A stretch of DNA of 64,000 nt from positions 124,001 to 188,000 of the forward strand of contig WIXG01000069.1 in NCBI GenBank assembly GCA_009869945.1, given 5' to 3'. Below are positions 50,678 to 62,651 of the stretch, one piece after another. Below the pieces are notes generated by a model. That model did no database searches. It saw only the letters and a program-made list of their open reading frames with translations, and was not told where the DNA came from. Source of the DNA: Mesaphorura yosii. Its lineage: Eukaryota; Arthropoda; Collembola; Poduromorpha; Tullbergiidae. Both the position numbers and the translations under genes were made by a program. Each line of letters begins with the position of its first letter. Within the stretch, counting starts at the first letter, position 1.

Positions 50678-51798
50678 TTACCCTCCAACCCCGTTCAATC
50701 CGGCTCGCCCCAGTCCTTTGTAGTCGTAGGAACCAGTCAGTCTTTTGTATTTGTCTTCGACGATTCTTGCCAATCGGCATTTGCCATCAGCTGGAAGTTT
50801 TTCCAGCACTGTGAGCTTCAGAATTTCTCTTCCCTTGAGTTGATGTTCGTAAGCAAAGTGCACATGAGAGTCGCGGCGGAAGTCATCGGGATCGGATTGA
50901 CCCGCGATGAAACCTTCGGTTTCCTGTGACTTCTGGACAGAATCGGTATGGTGGCTTCTTTTACAATACAAATGACCAGCCACAAGGGCATGTAAATCTC
51001 CTGTCGACCCCACACGGTTGGAATAGGAACCCAATTCTTTGCAGGCATTACAGCTGATCATGTAGACTACGTTCAGCGATCCACACGAGAACCGATAGTT
51101 GACACTGATCCTCTTGTCATGGCCATATTCGACCTTCTGAACACAGTCACCTTGTTAGAAAAATCTTCTTCAGGTTAGTGGAGTAAATTCTTCTGAGAAT
51201 CTTCTTTTCCAGTCGCTCTACCAACGCCTTCAATTCGTAAGGAGAACTTTTGTTCATTGGACTGCATCCCATTTATGAAAGACTGCATGATTTTGAGCTC
51301 GGCTGAATTGCCTTGGTAGCTGGCCTTCCCTGTGACCCTGGTGATGCTCTCCGGAACAGATCTCTCCCACGCTATAAAATAAAGTATTAGTATTTCAAGT
51401 AATTAATGCTCATGTATCAAGTATCCCATTAAAATATTACTTCCATTTGTCCGGATTCTCGAAAACTAACTCGGACGTCAGAGGGTTGTACTGTACCGCT
51501 TCCGCGATTCTCTGGTTGATGGTTGGCTGTTCACTTCCTTCCTTTTCTTCACACTAGAAACAATGCCTTTTTCGACTTTTTTCCTCTCTGGGGTCTTGAG
51601 TAGACACATCGCACGTTTCAAATCTTCACTAGTTGAGGAATTAATAACAACTTTCTTGTCTTCTGTCTTCTGTACTGCCGCGTAGACTTTTGATTTCATT
51701 GGACTTTCCTCAGCTGCGCCCAGTCTCTTGTTATCTTTGTTCGATTGAAAGTGTTGTCCCTCATCTTCTTCCTCACTTGAGTCGAGAAATGAGAACAT
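50678..51798 (-). CDS. Divergent GIY-YIG-like protein, unnamed (copy 1)
   Basis: Exons: 51798-51535, 51465-51441, 51371-51222, 51150-50678; 303 residues. The introns are short (69-71 bp), and the last has a clear branch site (CACTAAC). The N-terminus is acidic then lysine-rich (MFSFLDSSEEEDEG; KKRKE), consistent with a nuclear protein. The C-terminal half carries VVYMISCNACKELGSYSN, FRRDSHVHFAYEH, and YKRLTGSYDYKGLGRAGLN. The same features occur in the gene nested in Notum. The order (Cys-rich lead-in, VxYxIxCxxC, Tyr, His, Glu, terminal GLN) is that of the GIY-YIG endonuclease-like segment in Penelope-type retroelements, but the YIG triad is not conserved. Retroelement origin followed by cellular reuse is inferred; no reverse transcriptase is present. 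It starts only 247 bases below the Notum stop. The 25-base exon 2 is the weakest part of the model. Confidence 0.65.
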
Positions 51799-51926
51799 TT
51801 TGTTAAGAATTTTCTAGCTGGCTTGATCTGCCATGCTTTTAAACTAGGATGTTAAGGAATGACTGCAGAAACCAAGATGGAGGACGAAATGATTTGTTAT
51901 TTATTGGCGCAACTGAACTAACGTGC

Positions 51927-52006
51927 CGCCATTGCTACAAACAATTTATAAACAAACAAACAATTTACTCGAACGCGCCATTGCTACAAACGATTTATAA
52001 ACAAAC
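51927..52006. repeat. Near-perfect 31-bp direct repeat between Notum and the GIY-YIG-like gene
   Basis: Copies at 51927-51957 and 51976-52006 differ at one base (cgccattgctacaaacaatt... versus ...acgatt...) and are separated by 18 bases. They lie in the 247-base gap that must contain the end of Notum and the promoter of the next gene. Confidence 0.7.
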
Positions 52007-52044
52007 ATTTCCTGATGCTTAATGTTAATTGTCCTCAGGTTGAT

Positions 52045-55000
52045 CTATCTGTTTATAAATCTCCTCAGTTCCATGCTGTCCATTGCATTCAGGGTAGCAA
52101 TATCGATCCCTAATGCATTAGCCATTAGTTTTAAATCTAGCCCAAAAGATCGCAGTAAATCTTTGAAATCCACTTCTTCGCCTGTGATCGGGTTCAAGAG
52201 CTTCGGGCAGCTCTTGTTGCACTGCGGCCACGAGCACTTCTCGATGAGTCGCATATCACCCGAACCTGCTGTCGCAGGTGCTCCGACGCCAGGCACGGCT
52301 CCTGCGCTGGCACCATCGCATAAACTGAACCACCGCCGCTGCCGCCGCTTGCGCTGCTTTCTCAGGCGGTGGATGCTGTTGTTGCTGGCATCGTCACTTA
52401 AAGTATCTCGATCTCTATGTCTACTTCTACTGTTACTATTTCTAAGCCTATTGTTACTCCTATCTCTAAGCTGCGAGTTTCTCCTTGCATTGTTATGATG
52501 CCTTCTCCTGGAATTGGTGAACAGAAAGTCGCTGGTTCCTTCTGCTTCTGAATTATGGTTACGCTTCTTCTTATTGTTTCGTCTCCGCTGCTTGTTGCTG
52601 TTATTACTATTGTCGTACGCGAATGTCGAACCACTTGCACGACTCGTACGTGGTTCGATTTCGTCTTGTACGAGAAGAAGCTGCTGATCTGCCAGCTTTT
52701 TCTTTCGCCGCAGACCTCGTCGCCTTTTATGATTCGTGTTATTGGCATTGCCGTTTCGGTTTTTATTGTGTCGTCGACGTTTCCTCCGTGTCGAGTCGTC
52801 GGAAATTTCATCAAATCCGCCATCAATTCCATATGACGATCTGTCTTGTGTATTTCTACTGTACAGTTTCTGGCTCCTCACGTTTGGTAGCAGACTAGAA
52901 CTCATGGGGTCGTCCTCGAGATACAGCGGATGCTGATGATGCGACAGATGACTGCAATAATGGAAAAATGTTTGACTTAGGCCGTCCAACGCTTCAATGA
53001 AATGTAAATATTTTGACACACACCCTGAAGGAATATAATTCGACTCTTCAAACAAGCCACCGGATTCCCAACATTTCAGTGCTCGTGGTAAATAAACAGA
53101 ATTTACTTCAACTTGTCTCCAGTCACGGTTCAAGAGCACCGTGTGAGAGATGCATGATGGAATCATGACGGATCTACAAAACAAAGGTAAACATTATGAA
53201 TGACTGAACCCAGAGGTGATAAGTGCGCAATACAAGTTGCAGCGTCGCAGGTTATTAAACTTGATCCTATACGGCATTGCTTTACTATTACAGGGTATTC
53301 ACTTACGTGACATTAATCAATGATTTCTTCAGCTCGTCTCCAACCTTGTATACGAAATCCCATTCTTCCTTCCGCAGCGCTGGAGTCGGAACGTTGCTCA
53401 CTAACATTTGCGCTTCATCAAAGAGCCATTGAAACACGAAAAGTTGTGCTGGATAAAAAAGCGAAAGTTTGTCAATATGTCAAACCACTGAAGAAACATT
53501 CCAAAAATAAAAAATGTACCTTTCAGTGTTGGATAGAGTTTATATCCGAAGAAGCATAACCACGGCTCATCAGGGAACTCGGCTTGACAAGCTTCTGGCA
53601 GGCGCGCATTCCACAAATTCATGCCCTTTGGAAACAAAGCTTAATGAATAATTTATGAATGAATGATTAAATGAGTATGTAATAAATTGTTTGGTGCAAA
53701 CCGGCCTACTATTTAGGATGGTTGGTCTAATGGCGCTAACATATCTAAATTGTACTGAATTACTTGCAAAGCTAGCCAACATGATCAACCGGAATGCTCG
53801 GTATGGATATGACGGCGCCGGTACCTTCTGGTGTCGCAGATCTAACTGCTTGCTGAGAAACTGCGTCACTTCCTCCGCAACCGTCGATTATGGTCATGAG
53901 ACGAACATCACTGTTGATAAATGGTTCACATGCGCCACAAAAAATCATGTTATCTACATGATTCATTGCTCCGCCTGCCAAGAATCCGGCGAGTACTCCA
54001 GTCACGTCACGACTACCGACTCTCATAATCGAATGAGATTCTACATATGTGAAACGAGATCGAAGAAGAATCAGAACGCCCAAATATACTCTCCGAAAGA
54101 GATTGCAAATTTCATCTCGAATGGATCTGACCCAAACGAATTCAGACGTGAATCACACGTGCAATTCGCGTACGAACACAAGGAACGTGGAAGACAGATT
54201 CTTAAAGTTACAACCTTAGTCAAAGTTCCTGACAACGCTAACCCAAGATCCATCGAAGACCATTTTAAACGACTGACCGGTTCCTACGAGTACAAAGGGC
54301 TGGGAAGAGGAGGACTGAACACATTTTGAGGATAATCTGGAGTAGCTCTTAAACACAATTATCATAGACGTAGAAAATTGTTTACTTGTCGATGTTATTA
54401 TAATAGTGTTAATTTTAATTAATCTTGTTCTTCTCAAAACCAACCTACCTATTCTATTCAACTAACTTACGATATAAAAGTTGATTCCACTTACACATTT
54501 CGTATAATAACTAACCTTGCGTAATGAAATTTTTGGTGGACATAAAATGACGTCTTGACAATCACTCTTCTCAGTAAATGGCACTTTGTCGATAAACCAG
54601 CCCGAGTCCGAAATTCCTTTGACGCGGCCTCTTCGGCTGGATGAGTATCCGAAATGCGAATTGAGTCTCGCTTCTACACGGTCCAAATGCATCATGACTC
54701 CTGTCCCGCCAGCACTGTCATATAAAAATCAATTCATCTGGTGACCTGTCTAACAAGAAGAAAAATCTGAGCTCAGATAATTTTACCTGCTGCCAGCCAG
54801 TATGAGAGTCGCATCTTCCCCAAATTTCTCTACGTTCAACAGACTGTAGATTACGGAGTCGATAATGAGAGCGCCCATGAAACTGAAGGGAAGTTGGCTG
54901 TCCTGCATTGAGACGGTGCCACTCCAGCTGTCGCTCGAGCAGTACGGGACGAATCTAGGACACGTATATGGAGATTAGCTAACTATTTAGCGGGGTAATC

Positions 55001-57474
55001 AATTAAATGGGACTTAACTTACATGTGATTCGCATTCCACCAGTACGGATTCTCGATTGAATCGGAGGACAAGATGCCACCAACTAAAAGTTAAACATTG
55101 CGTGTTAGATGCCCTTTTTGAGTATTTCCTGTGGTGTTATCGGTGGAGGTCGTTTACCATGCCTGCGTTGTGGCCACGCACTGGAGCTCATCAGATTCCT
55201 GAGACGAAGCCATCGATTTTGACAACTGCGATCATTAAAGCAGTACCAACCACCTGCAAATGCAAAGTTGAGACACGAATGAAACCTGGCAATAATTTTC
55301 GTCCGTGCAGAAGAATGCAAAGAATTTAATTGGCGTCAGTCTCACCTTCTAAGAAGACAATCCAAATGTTGTTGTTTTTGAATGGTGATTTACGAATGTA
55401 ATATCTGCAAATCAACAACGAAGACTCGCCGTCAAATCGAGACTTACAGATCCATATTTGGTTTATGCTTTTATGAGATCTAAGTTGATGAGTGTGTTGC
55501 ACGAACCCTCGTCGGCTCGCATTGCTAACGAGGTTTTCAAACATACATTGTAATTATTATTTATTGAATGTTGGGCGCATGCATTTAGGCGGTCTTCGAG
55601 TCGTGGTCCATCATCATTTTATCATTAAGCATGCATTCGCCTCGTTTCTGTCTTATTTATTGCGGTAACAAGCTCTGGAGTAAACAAAGGTTAAACAGTT
55701 GTTAAAAGTTTTCATTCTCGTTAATGTTAATAATGGAAAATTATGTGAACTTCACTCTACATCCACCAAGACCAGATTGGACAGACGAGGCAGGCAGGCG
55801 AGGGAGAGCGAAGAACGCGTAAGCGTAAGAATTTCTTTGTCGGCAAAAATCAAAGGGATTATTGAGAGACACATACGACCGTGCAGGCACAAAGAGGAAG
55901 AACAGAAAGAAGAACCCCAAAGGAACGGCGGAGGCTTTGGCTTTGGGTGGACGTTCGGCACACACGAACAATCAAGCGCGCACAACAATGCTCGCCTGGC
56001 TGCCAGGCCAGACACAGCCAAGAGCACATCCATGCAGAGCACGCAACAAAAGAAGACGAAGAAAATAGATTATAAGGTATTTAAGAATTAAGTAGTAAAA
56101 AACGAAGAACGGTTCATAAAAAATCTGTCTTATCAATCAAAGGATAATAAGTAGTTTGTAAACTAGGCAGGTAACTCATAATTTATAAGCTCCACATTTC
56201 GCCATTGAGATTGCCATTCCCACCGCGATGGATTCCTCAAATTCCTCAACCGCAATTCCACACCAGCACAAATTGAATTAAAACTTAAAAGATCAGTTTT
56301 CTGCCACGGTCAATTGACGAATCGGCAATTCGGTCTCAAAAGACGAGCCCTGTCCGTTTTGTTGTAAAATGCGGCCAGATTCTCTCGGCTCGTTGCGCTG
56401 CTACGCTCAAAGAACCTCAAAATACGAGAGCGGGCAGGCAGGCAGGCAGGCAAGCGAGTCCTTTTCATGCCACCACCACCAAAAAAAGATGAAAGGGTGC
56501 CGCTGCCACTCGCTCGAGTACGGCAACAGCACGGATAAAAAAGCTACATTATGCATGTGATGTGTGTAATACAATAATAAAGTTTGGAGATCTGAATGCA
56601 CAATCAATGTGCTGCACTGTTCTGTGCTTGTCAGAAACAGAAACCAGCGCACAACAAAGTTACACAACACTGCAGTTCTTTTGATATAATTTAAGATTCT
56701 TAATGCGAAAACGCCGTGTCTTTGTGGAGACCGACGACCGACTGAACCGACAAAGTCTGCTTTGCTTTGATCAAAATATTATTACATTTCACAAACTTTG
56801 TGCCGTTATGAACTTGCATTTTCCCGAAAGTGTTGCAAAATTGGATTTTCTCAGTATAGCTCAAATTCATTTTTTCTATTCGATATGGATGAATTGAGTT
56901 CTTCTGCATGCTTTCGACAAAAAGTCGCATTCGAAAGTTGAGAATTCGTGTCAACTTTACGTTAAGTAACTCACTACTGGTAAGTATGTAATGAGCGGGA
57001 TCTTCTTACCCTGCTGTCGTTCCATCGTTGCAAGTGATTGACTTGTTGGAAAACTGGACAAGGTTCAGACCGTCACGCTTCAGGCGTCTCGTTGAGTCCT
57101 CCGTCTCATCGAGCCCGGATCCGAAGAGTCCGAAAGACGATGGCGCAGGTGGGGACATGACCGTCGCGTATGAATCCTCTCCATTATCCGATGTCCACCA
57201 AACTCCTCTCTGAAAGGGAATGGAAAACCGTCGTTGACTAAGAAGACAAACTCTCAATTTGTCAATTCTAGTCACTATTCAAGTTGTTCCTTTGCGGCTA
57301 CCGGTCACGAGTAGTAATTAATATACTTACCTCGGCCGAGGCGGCAGCAGCGGTGTCCAAGTTGAATTTTGTGAATCCTCCCCCGCCATAGGACGTGGAC
57401 GAGAAAACAAGAAAACTGCAGAGAAATGTCCGATGAAGGAAGATGGAGAGAATCCACTTGCACTTTTGAGTCAT
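52045..57474 (-). CDS. Notum: Notum, palmitoleoyl-protein carboxylesterase (Wnt deacylase)
   Basis: Ten phase-consistent exons: 57474-57331, 57209-57010, 55404-55346, 55253-55158, 55083-55023, 54954-54787, 54714-54516, 53625-53520, 53448-53307, 53173-52045; 767 residues. A signal peptide follows the ATG (WILSIFLHRTFLCSFLVF). Family landmarks in order: SITCNDGTTAGYY, FLEGGWYCFN, NPYWWNANHMIFVPYCSSD, the nucleophile elbow LAGSSAGGTGV (Ser), GISDSGWFID (Asp), WLCFFGYKLYPTLK, SCISHTVLL (His) and the C-terminal CSWPQCNKSCPKL. The secreted hydrolase removes palmitoleate from Wnt and so blocks signalling. The last exon encodes an unusual insert of about 240 residues, very rich in Arg, Asn, Lys and Ser (RRKRRRHNKNRNGN; NKQRRRNNKKKRNHN), between the LPRALKCWE segment and the final cysteines. 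Intron 7 contains an opposite-strand gene. Confidence 0.96.
53718..54329 (+). CDS. Divergent GIY-YIG-like protein nested in a Notum intron (copy 2)
   Basis: A single open frame of 203 residues, if the ATG at 53718 is the start, lies entirely within Notum intron 7 on the opposite strand. It contains FWCRRSNCLLRNC, VDYGHETNITVDKWFTC, HVIYMIHCSACQESGEYSS, SDPNEFRRESHVQFAYEH, GRQILKVTTLVKV and IEDHFKRLTGSYEYKGLGRG followed by GLN. It is clearly paralogous to the gene at 50678-51798: SDPxxFRRxSHVxFAYEH and KRLTGSYxYKGLGRxGLN are shared. The Cys-rich lead-in plus the VIYxIxC...GLN order recalls GIY-YIG domains of Penelope-like elements, with a degraded YIG. An upstream exon is possible but there is little room (Notum exon 8 ends 93 bases before the ATG). 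The open frame suggests selection or recent insertion. Confidence 0.65.
   Translation: MVGLMALTYLNCTELLAKLANMINRNARYGYDGAGTFWCRRSNCLLRNCVTSSATVDYGHETNITVDKWFTCATKNHVIYMIHCSACQESGEYSSHVTTTDSHNRMRFYICETRSKKNQNAQIYSPKEIANFISNGSDPNEFRRESHVQFAYEHKERGRQILKVTTLVKVPDNANPRSIEDHFKRLTGSYEYKGLGRGGLNTF
55405..57009 (-). other. Large second intron of Notum
   Basis: This 1.6-kb intron contains a (GGCA)n repeat and a plus-strand frame (55699-56091) of low-complexity, charged composition that I do not regard as a gene. Nothing else is recognised. Confidence 0.45.
56433..56452 (+). repeat. Simple (GGCA)n repeat
   Basis: About five tandem GGCA units within the second intron of Notum; a microsatellite with no evident role. 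Confidence 0.65.
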
Positions 57475-60400
57475 GATGTTTTGTTTTTGTTTTGGTTTCG
57501 GAAATTCGCACAATGCGTAGGGAAAACTGCACACATTTCACGACATTCTCAGTCTGCCCTCACTTGCACTTATCACTGACAAATGGTCTAAACAGATAGA
57601 CTTTAAGACAATCAATAGGAGAGCCACGCACGGATCCGAACATGCTCGTTTGGAGTCACTTTACCGAGTGAGCGTGTTTGGAAGTGTTGCTTGTCCTTTT
57701 TCCTTTCCTTTCCTTCCTTTTCCCAACCTGAGCAACTGAAACCTAAGTGGTTGTGCTCTTTTGCTGCTCGTCGGTCTGTCAGTCCGTGGGGAGGCAGAAA
57801 GAGTTTCACCTTCAAGAACGAAAATCTATTTACCACATGTTAGCTGATCACTGATCAAGTCACGTAAAGGGTGAGTTTCATTTTCATCTCTGCTGAAGCG
57901 CTAATTATCGTCGTTAACAAGTACCAATTAAATACACGGGGATTGGCGCAATGCGTCGGCAAGTGAAAATCCCACTCCAATTCAATTCCGCGAAAGCAAT
58001 TGCGACTCGAACTGCGTACTGGATCCGGAATGGGTTTTACCGACGCAACAGATTAGCTGATTGACGATTGACGGCAAGTGCGGCATGTTGCTTTTGATCG
58101 GGGCGGTTTAACAAGCATTATTACTTATTAAATCAAAACTTCAATCGAGCTCTGCCGACAACGACGTTGTGATGACGGTGCCATCAATTTCATTCATTTC
58201 GGATGTGGGAACAGGCAACGGCAGACGTCGGACATCGAGCGTGTACGATATGGAATCTTTTTTTTTTATCGCTGCACTAAATTCTAATTAAATATTTGCT
58301 ATTATTGGAGGCGCAGGTTAGAGCAAAGCAAAGCACCGACGACGATGCAAATGGAAAGCAAGTAAATAGTGAATTGGCTCCAGCACAGATTTCCTTTTCA
58401 TGTTGACGACGAGGACGAGTCGTCCGATGTGCGATCGGTTTTATTAATATATTGTCCCATCATTAATGGCAATGGTTGTCGCTAAAAAGTCAAAGTGGAC
58501 TGGCAGCAGGAGCTCAGCATGGCACGGCACAGGCCGGCGCGTCGGCGGCTCTTTTCAACTCGTCGCGCTCGTCAACAGGTAACCGTTACGCACTCTGTCA
58601 TTCGACTCGAAATGGTCAACAGCTTCACTCGAGTGCTCGTCGCCTGCGCGAGTGAGTGAAGATAGTCTTGCTCAAGACGAGTTCCGTGGACCCGCCCTGA
58701 CGATGACAAGAAACTAATTTATTTATTGTCCAAAGTCGTCCGTGAATGGTATTTGACAGATTTGGATTGTAAATTAACTCTTAAATGACATTTATATTGC
58801 TACTGCTGTGATGCGATGCGGCAGCAGATTGGACAGAAAATTGGTATTCAAACCAGTTAACCGGAGACCAGAGAGCCTTATTTTCGTTGGCTTGCCTTGT
58901 CTCGCCTTGCCTTCGCATTGGGATTGAATGAAATAAGATCTTGCGTCAAGTTCCTTCTGCTTGGGGTAAAGCGCCAAAGAGAACATGCTACGCTCGCTGC
59001 CTGTGTCGGCAAAGATCAAAGGAAAGATTTCGCTGTTTACTTTGTAGTAGTATTTAGTCCCGCAGTGTAGTAGCTCGTATGATCAGCAATAACAATTTTA
59101 CAATTCAAACCACAAGTGTCCGTTCAGCTCAACGCAGAAACGCAGCTCGTTCGGTTCCTCTCTGTGTTCGTTACGAAGCAGAACAGAGCAGATAAATGTG
59201 ATGATGCCGTGCCTGTACGCTCGAGATTTATTATTCGATCATCATGAGACCAAGCCCGCGATACGGGGCAGCGGCTGCGATTTACATGGAGCATCATCAT
59301 AAATCGCAGCCATAATGACGGTGATTAGAATTCAGGATGAGGGCGATGACGACGAGCCGACAGCCGACTGGAGCAGCGCTCCAACAACAAAGCGGTACAT
59401 CAAATATTTCCGGTAAGCCGCGCCACACCGACGGAGGCAAAAGACTGGCAGGATTATGGCGGCGGCCACGGCGTGGCGTCAGAAAGGAATTGGTGCCGTA
59501 AATGATTTAATGACTGGGGAAACGTGCGCGCACATCAACCAACGTCAATGAAATCGAAAATCGATTGCTGAGTCGACAATTAATGCGACTGAGCCTGAAT
59601 TCATGGAAAGCGAACTAGATTGGGAGCAAAAGAAGCGAGCACTGTTCAAAAATCTAAAATATTTTCAATAAATGATTCGGGATGCTAGAAGTTCAGTTAA
59701 ATTGGTTGTGGTTAGTTCCGGTGCTATTTCTGGCATACTCAATTGTTGGGCGCACATTTATAAGCATGATTTCTGTAGAAGTAGTTAAAGAGTTGATTCT
59801 TTGATGTTTACCGATGAAACATCAAGACAACAGGAACTGCATAGGCTCAAGCACGAGAAAGATCAGACAGAAGAAGAAGCGAATCGTGCCTGGATCAGCT
59901 CCCACTGTGCCGTGGAGCGCACAAACAATTTACCGACGGACCAATTCCGATTCCGAGTCTTGTACTTTCATTCTCTTGCTGCTGCTGTAAATGATTATTG
60001 TTTACATACGGCATGGCGGAAGCCGAAATTGAAGCACCAACACGGCAGCAGAAATCAAGACAAATGTTTTGATATTAAATTTCAAGACGTGATTTCCCCC
60101 TTTGAACTTCAGCCGCCTGAAAAGCCGCCGACAATCGACGATGCTTCCGTCGCAGTTCCACTCCCAGTCGTGCTTTAATTAAATAAGACCCATGACCAAT
60201 GACGAATTGCTCTGACGTTCAAATCCTTAAAACGAAAACGTGGATTGTGGCTGAGGCAGCTACCGGAATTGTGCATTTTAGGATTTATTTGAAGAGATTT
60301 TATTGTTATGGGTGAGATGCTGTCAATTATGTAATATACGACCACGCTGCGACGGGGATACTCGGCTCTGGCACGGTAGCAGGAGCATTAATTAAGGTGG

Positions 60401-62651
60401 AGTGGAGTTGTATAGTTTCGAGGATCTCGCAGTCAGTCATTATTACTGTCGTTATGGCCTGGCCATTGTGTCGGCGGCTTTCCTTTGACAACCCGAGAAA
60501 CAGGTGTTCCTCGATCCTGTGCCATTGAATGAAGATAAAAGATGAAGGGAGCCAGCGAAACCAAACTCAGAGAGACTTACGCACTTTTTACTTCTTTATG
60601 TGTCATGTCCCAGTCAGTCACAGTCCACAGCAGTCATGATAAACGACTCCAAATCCAATTTCATGTCATTTTCATTTCGGACGGTTGGGATTTTGGATGA
60701 ATGCAGATTACAAAACCAAAACAATTTTACAGCTGATAAAACCCCGACCAAAGCCAACGACAAGCAGCCGGTTATTATTCCAACAAATTGGTTCCAAGAA
60801 GCCCTTTCAGTACTGTTCGGTTTAACCTTACTGCGGCATTGTCATTTTGTCGTGTTCAGCTTTCTTTATTTGACCGTCTCTAGTCAATCGTTTTACACGT
60901 TTCAGTTCAGCGATGTCTGACGCTGTTACTCGCATTTCAATATCAGAGCATTTTGACTTAATAACGTGAACTGCTATGCAATTTTTCCAATTCAAATTAG
61001 CTCATGATTCCTAACACTCAAAGTATCGCTCTCAGAGTGCTGCCTGAGTTTACACCTCTAAATTAGCTAAAAGCGTAAAATCAGGAACGAAGAAAGATCC
61101 AAGCGGAATTTGTTTTTTGTAAAATCGAAACTTCCAATCCCACAAAATGTGTCAATAAAAAAGGAATAGAATCGATAGAATAGAAGCATGAACTAGCGAA
61201 TATGGAATTGAATTGACCTTATTGGGTTTTTCACAAGATGAAGTGAGCTCCGATTTTCCGGACTCAAATTCTAGGACAAAACTCTTCATGTACAGACACA
61301 GTATGGGGAGTGGGCGAGCACTGGACATGGCATAAGACAAGTCCACTCGCAGAATCGGAACACGGCTCAACCAAGCAGCAAAGCCCATCGCCATCATTAT
61401 TAGGCTATTAGTACCTGGCATTGATGGATTACATGATTAGGACTCTGTGCTCACGGGACAGGAGAATGAATGGGGCTGTTCGTCGTCGGCCGGAGCCATA
61501 AAGTGTCGGTAAGTTCAATTGAGGACATTATTGAATATTTTGATGAATCTTCCAAAAGGACAGGACAAGACCAAGACGGCGAAGTACTCAGTTCTCGTTG
61601 CCTTGCCTGGCCTGGCATGAAATGACTAATCAATCAATCCCTTCTTCTAGGAACTTGTACTCGTTGTACTTGTAAGTCCTTATCTTACGACCGACCGGTA
61701 CGATTTAAGACAAAAGGAAGGAATTCTGGAAATTTTGGTGCCAGCTTTCTATAATGGATTTTTAAGTGTTCTTTTGTCTCCGACTGCGTCTCAACTTAAG
61801 AAAACAAACAAGCCCTGCAGTGTGAGGCATGTAAAATCTTCAGATTCTTTTCAGATCGAATCATCTCAAGCGTCGAATCTTGTTTTGAGGAATTTTCAGT
61901 GGAATTTTGCGAGAAAATCGAAATTATGAAGTCCGAATCCATGAAGTCATCAGTTGACGCTGGTGTTTCTGTTCAATGTGCGTGAGCTTTTAGTTGGTAC
62001 AGAATGCTTGTACTGGCCAGAACTCTTTTCTACACTATTTTCCTTTACAAGCATTACCTTGGATTAAGAAGAGAATGGTCAGACTGTTCTCAGGTGGGCC
62101 TGGCTCGGCGCACGGGAAAAGGAAGACCGTCGTAATCATTTAGACAACAACTGACAGTTTCGAGTCAAGAAGAAAAGGTAAATGAGTTTATTATCAATCC
62201 ATCTTGCCAGAGACAGCTTTTAATGTCACTTTACCAGCGCAGGGAAGGAAAGGCAGCAATGAAGCTCACGTCCGTCGTCATTGTCCCGCACCGTACGGGT
62301 CAAAAACGGTCTCATCAAAGGGACTCTGGAATGTTAGGGTATGAGACAAAAGACAAAGTCGACCTGCCGCCTCGACGCAAAACAAACAGCAACAGCTTAA
62401 GCTGGAGGAGCGTCCCATTGTCCTGTCTCTGCTACAATCAATCCGCGTTGAAGTAGAAAGTGTCTGCAAGAGTGAATGGTGCGGCACAAGCTTCGAGTCT
62501 GTGCATATTTCGAGCATTTCGAGATATCGGCGATCGAATCGAGACTGTGAGTAAATGAAAATGTGACATTTCAGAAGAAAATGATCGATTGCAGCAGCTC
62601 AGTGTTCGAATATTATCGACATGATGAATAGATCAATAAACCATGCTTTAT
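57475..62651. other. 5-kb region with no recognised gene
   Basis: It should contain the Notum promoter at its left end. No frame shows family resemblance or a spliced chain. A perfect 12-bp inverted repeat lies at 59273-59311. The size and apparent lack of genes upstream of a developmental regulator would suit distal enhancers, but that is inference only. Confidence 0.4.
59273..59311. repeat. Perfect 12-bp inverted repeat (hairpin)
   Basis: ggctgcgattta (59273-59284) pairs perfectly with taaatcgcagcc (59300-59311) around a 15-base loop. The stem does not extend far enough for a typical microRNA precursor. Confidence 0.6.

Noticed and set aside
55699-56091. 130-residue plus-strand open frame in the Notum intron
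   Set aside because: Charged, low-complexity composition, no splice partners, no family resemblance, and it overlaps simple-sequence DNA.
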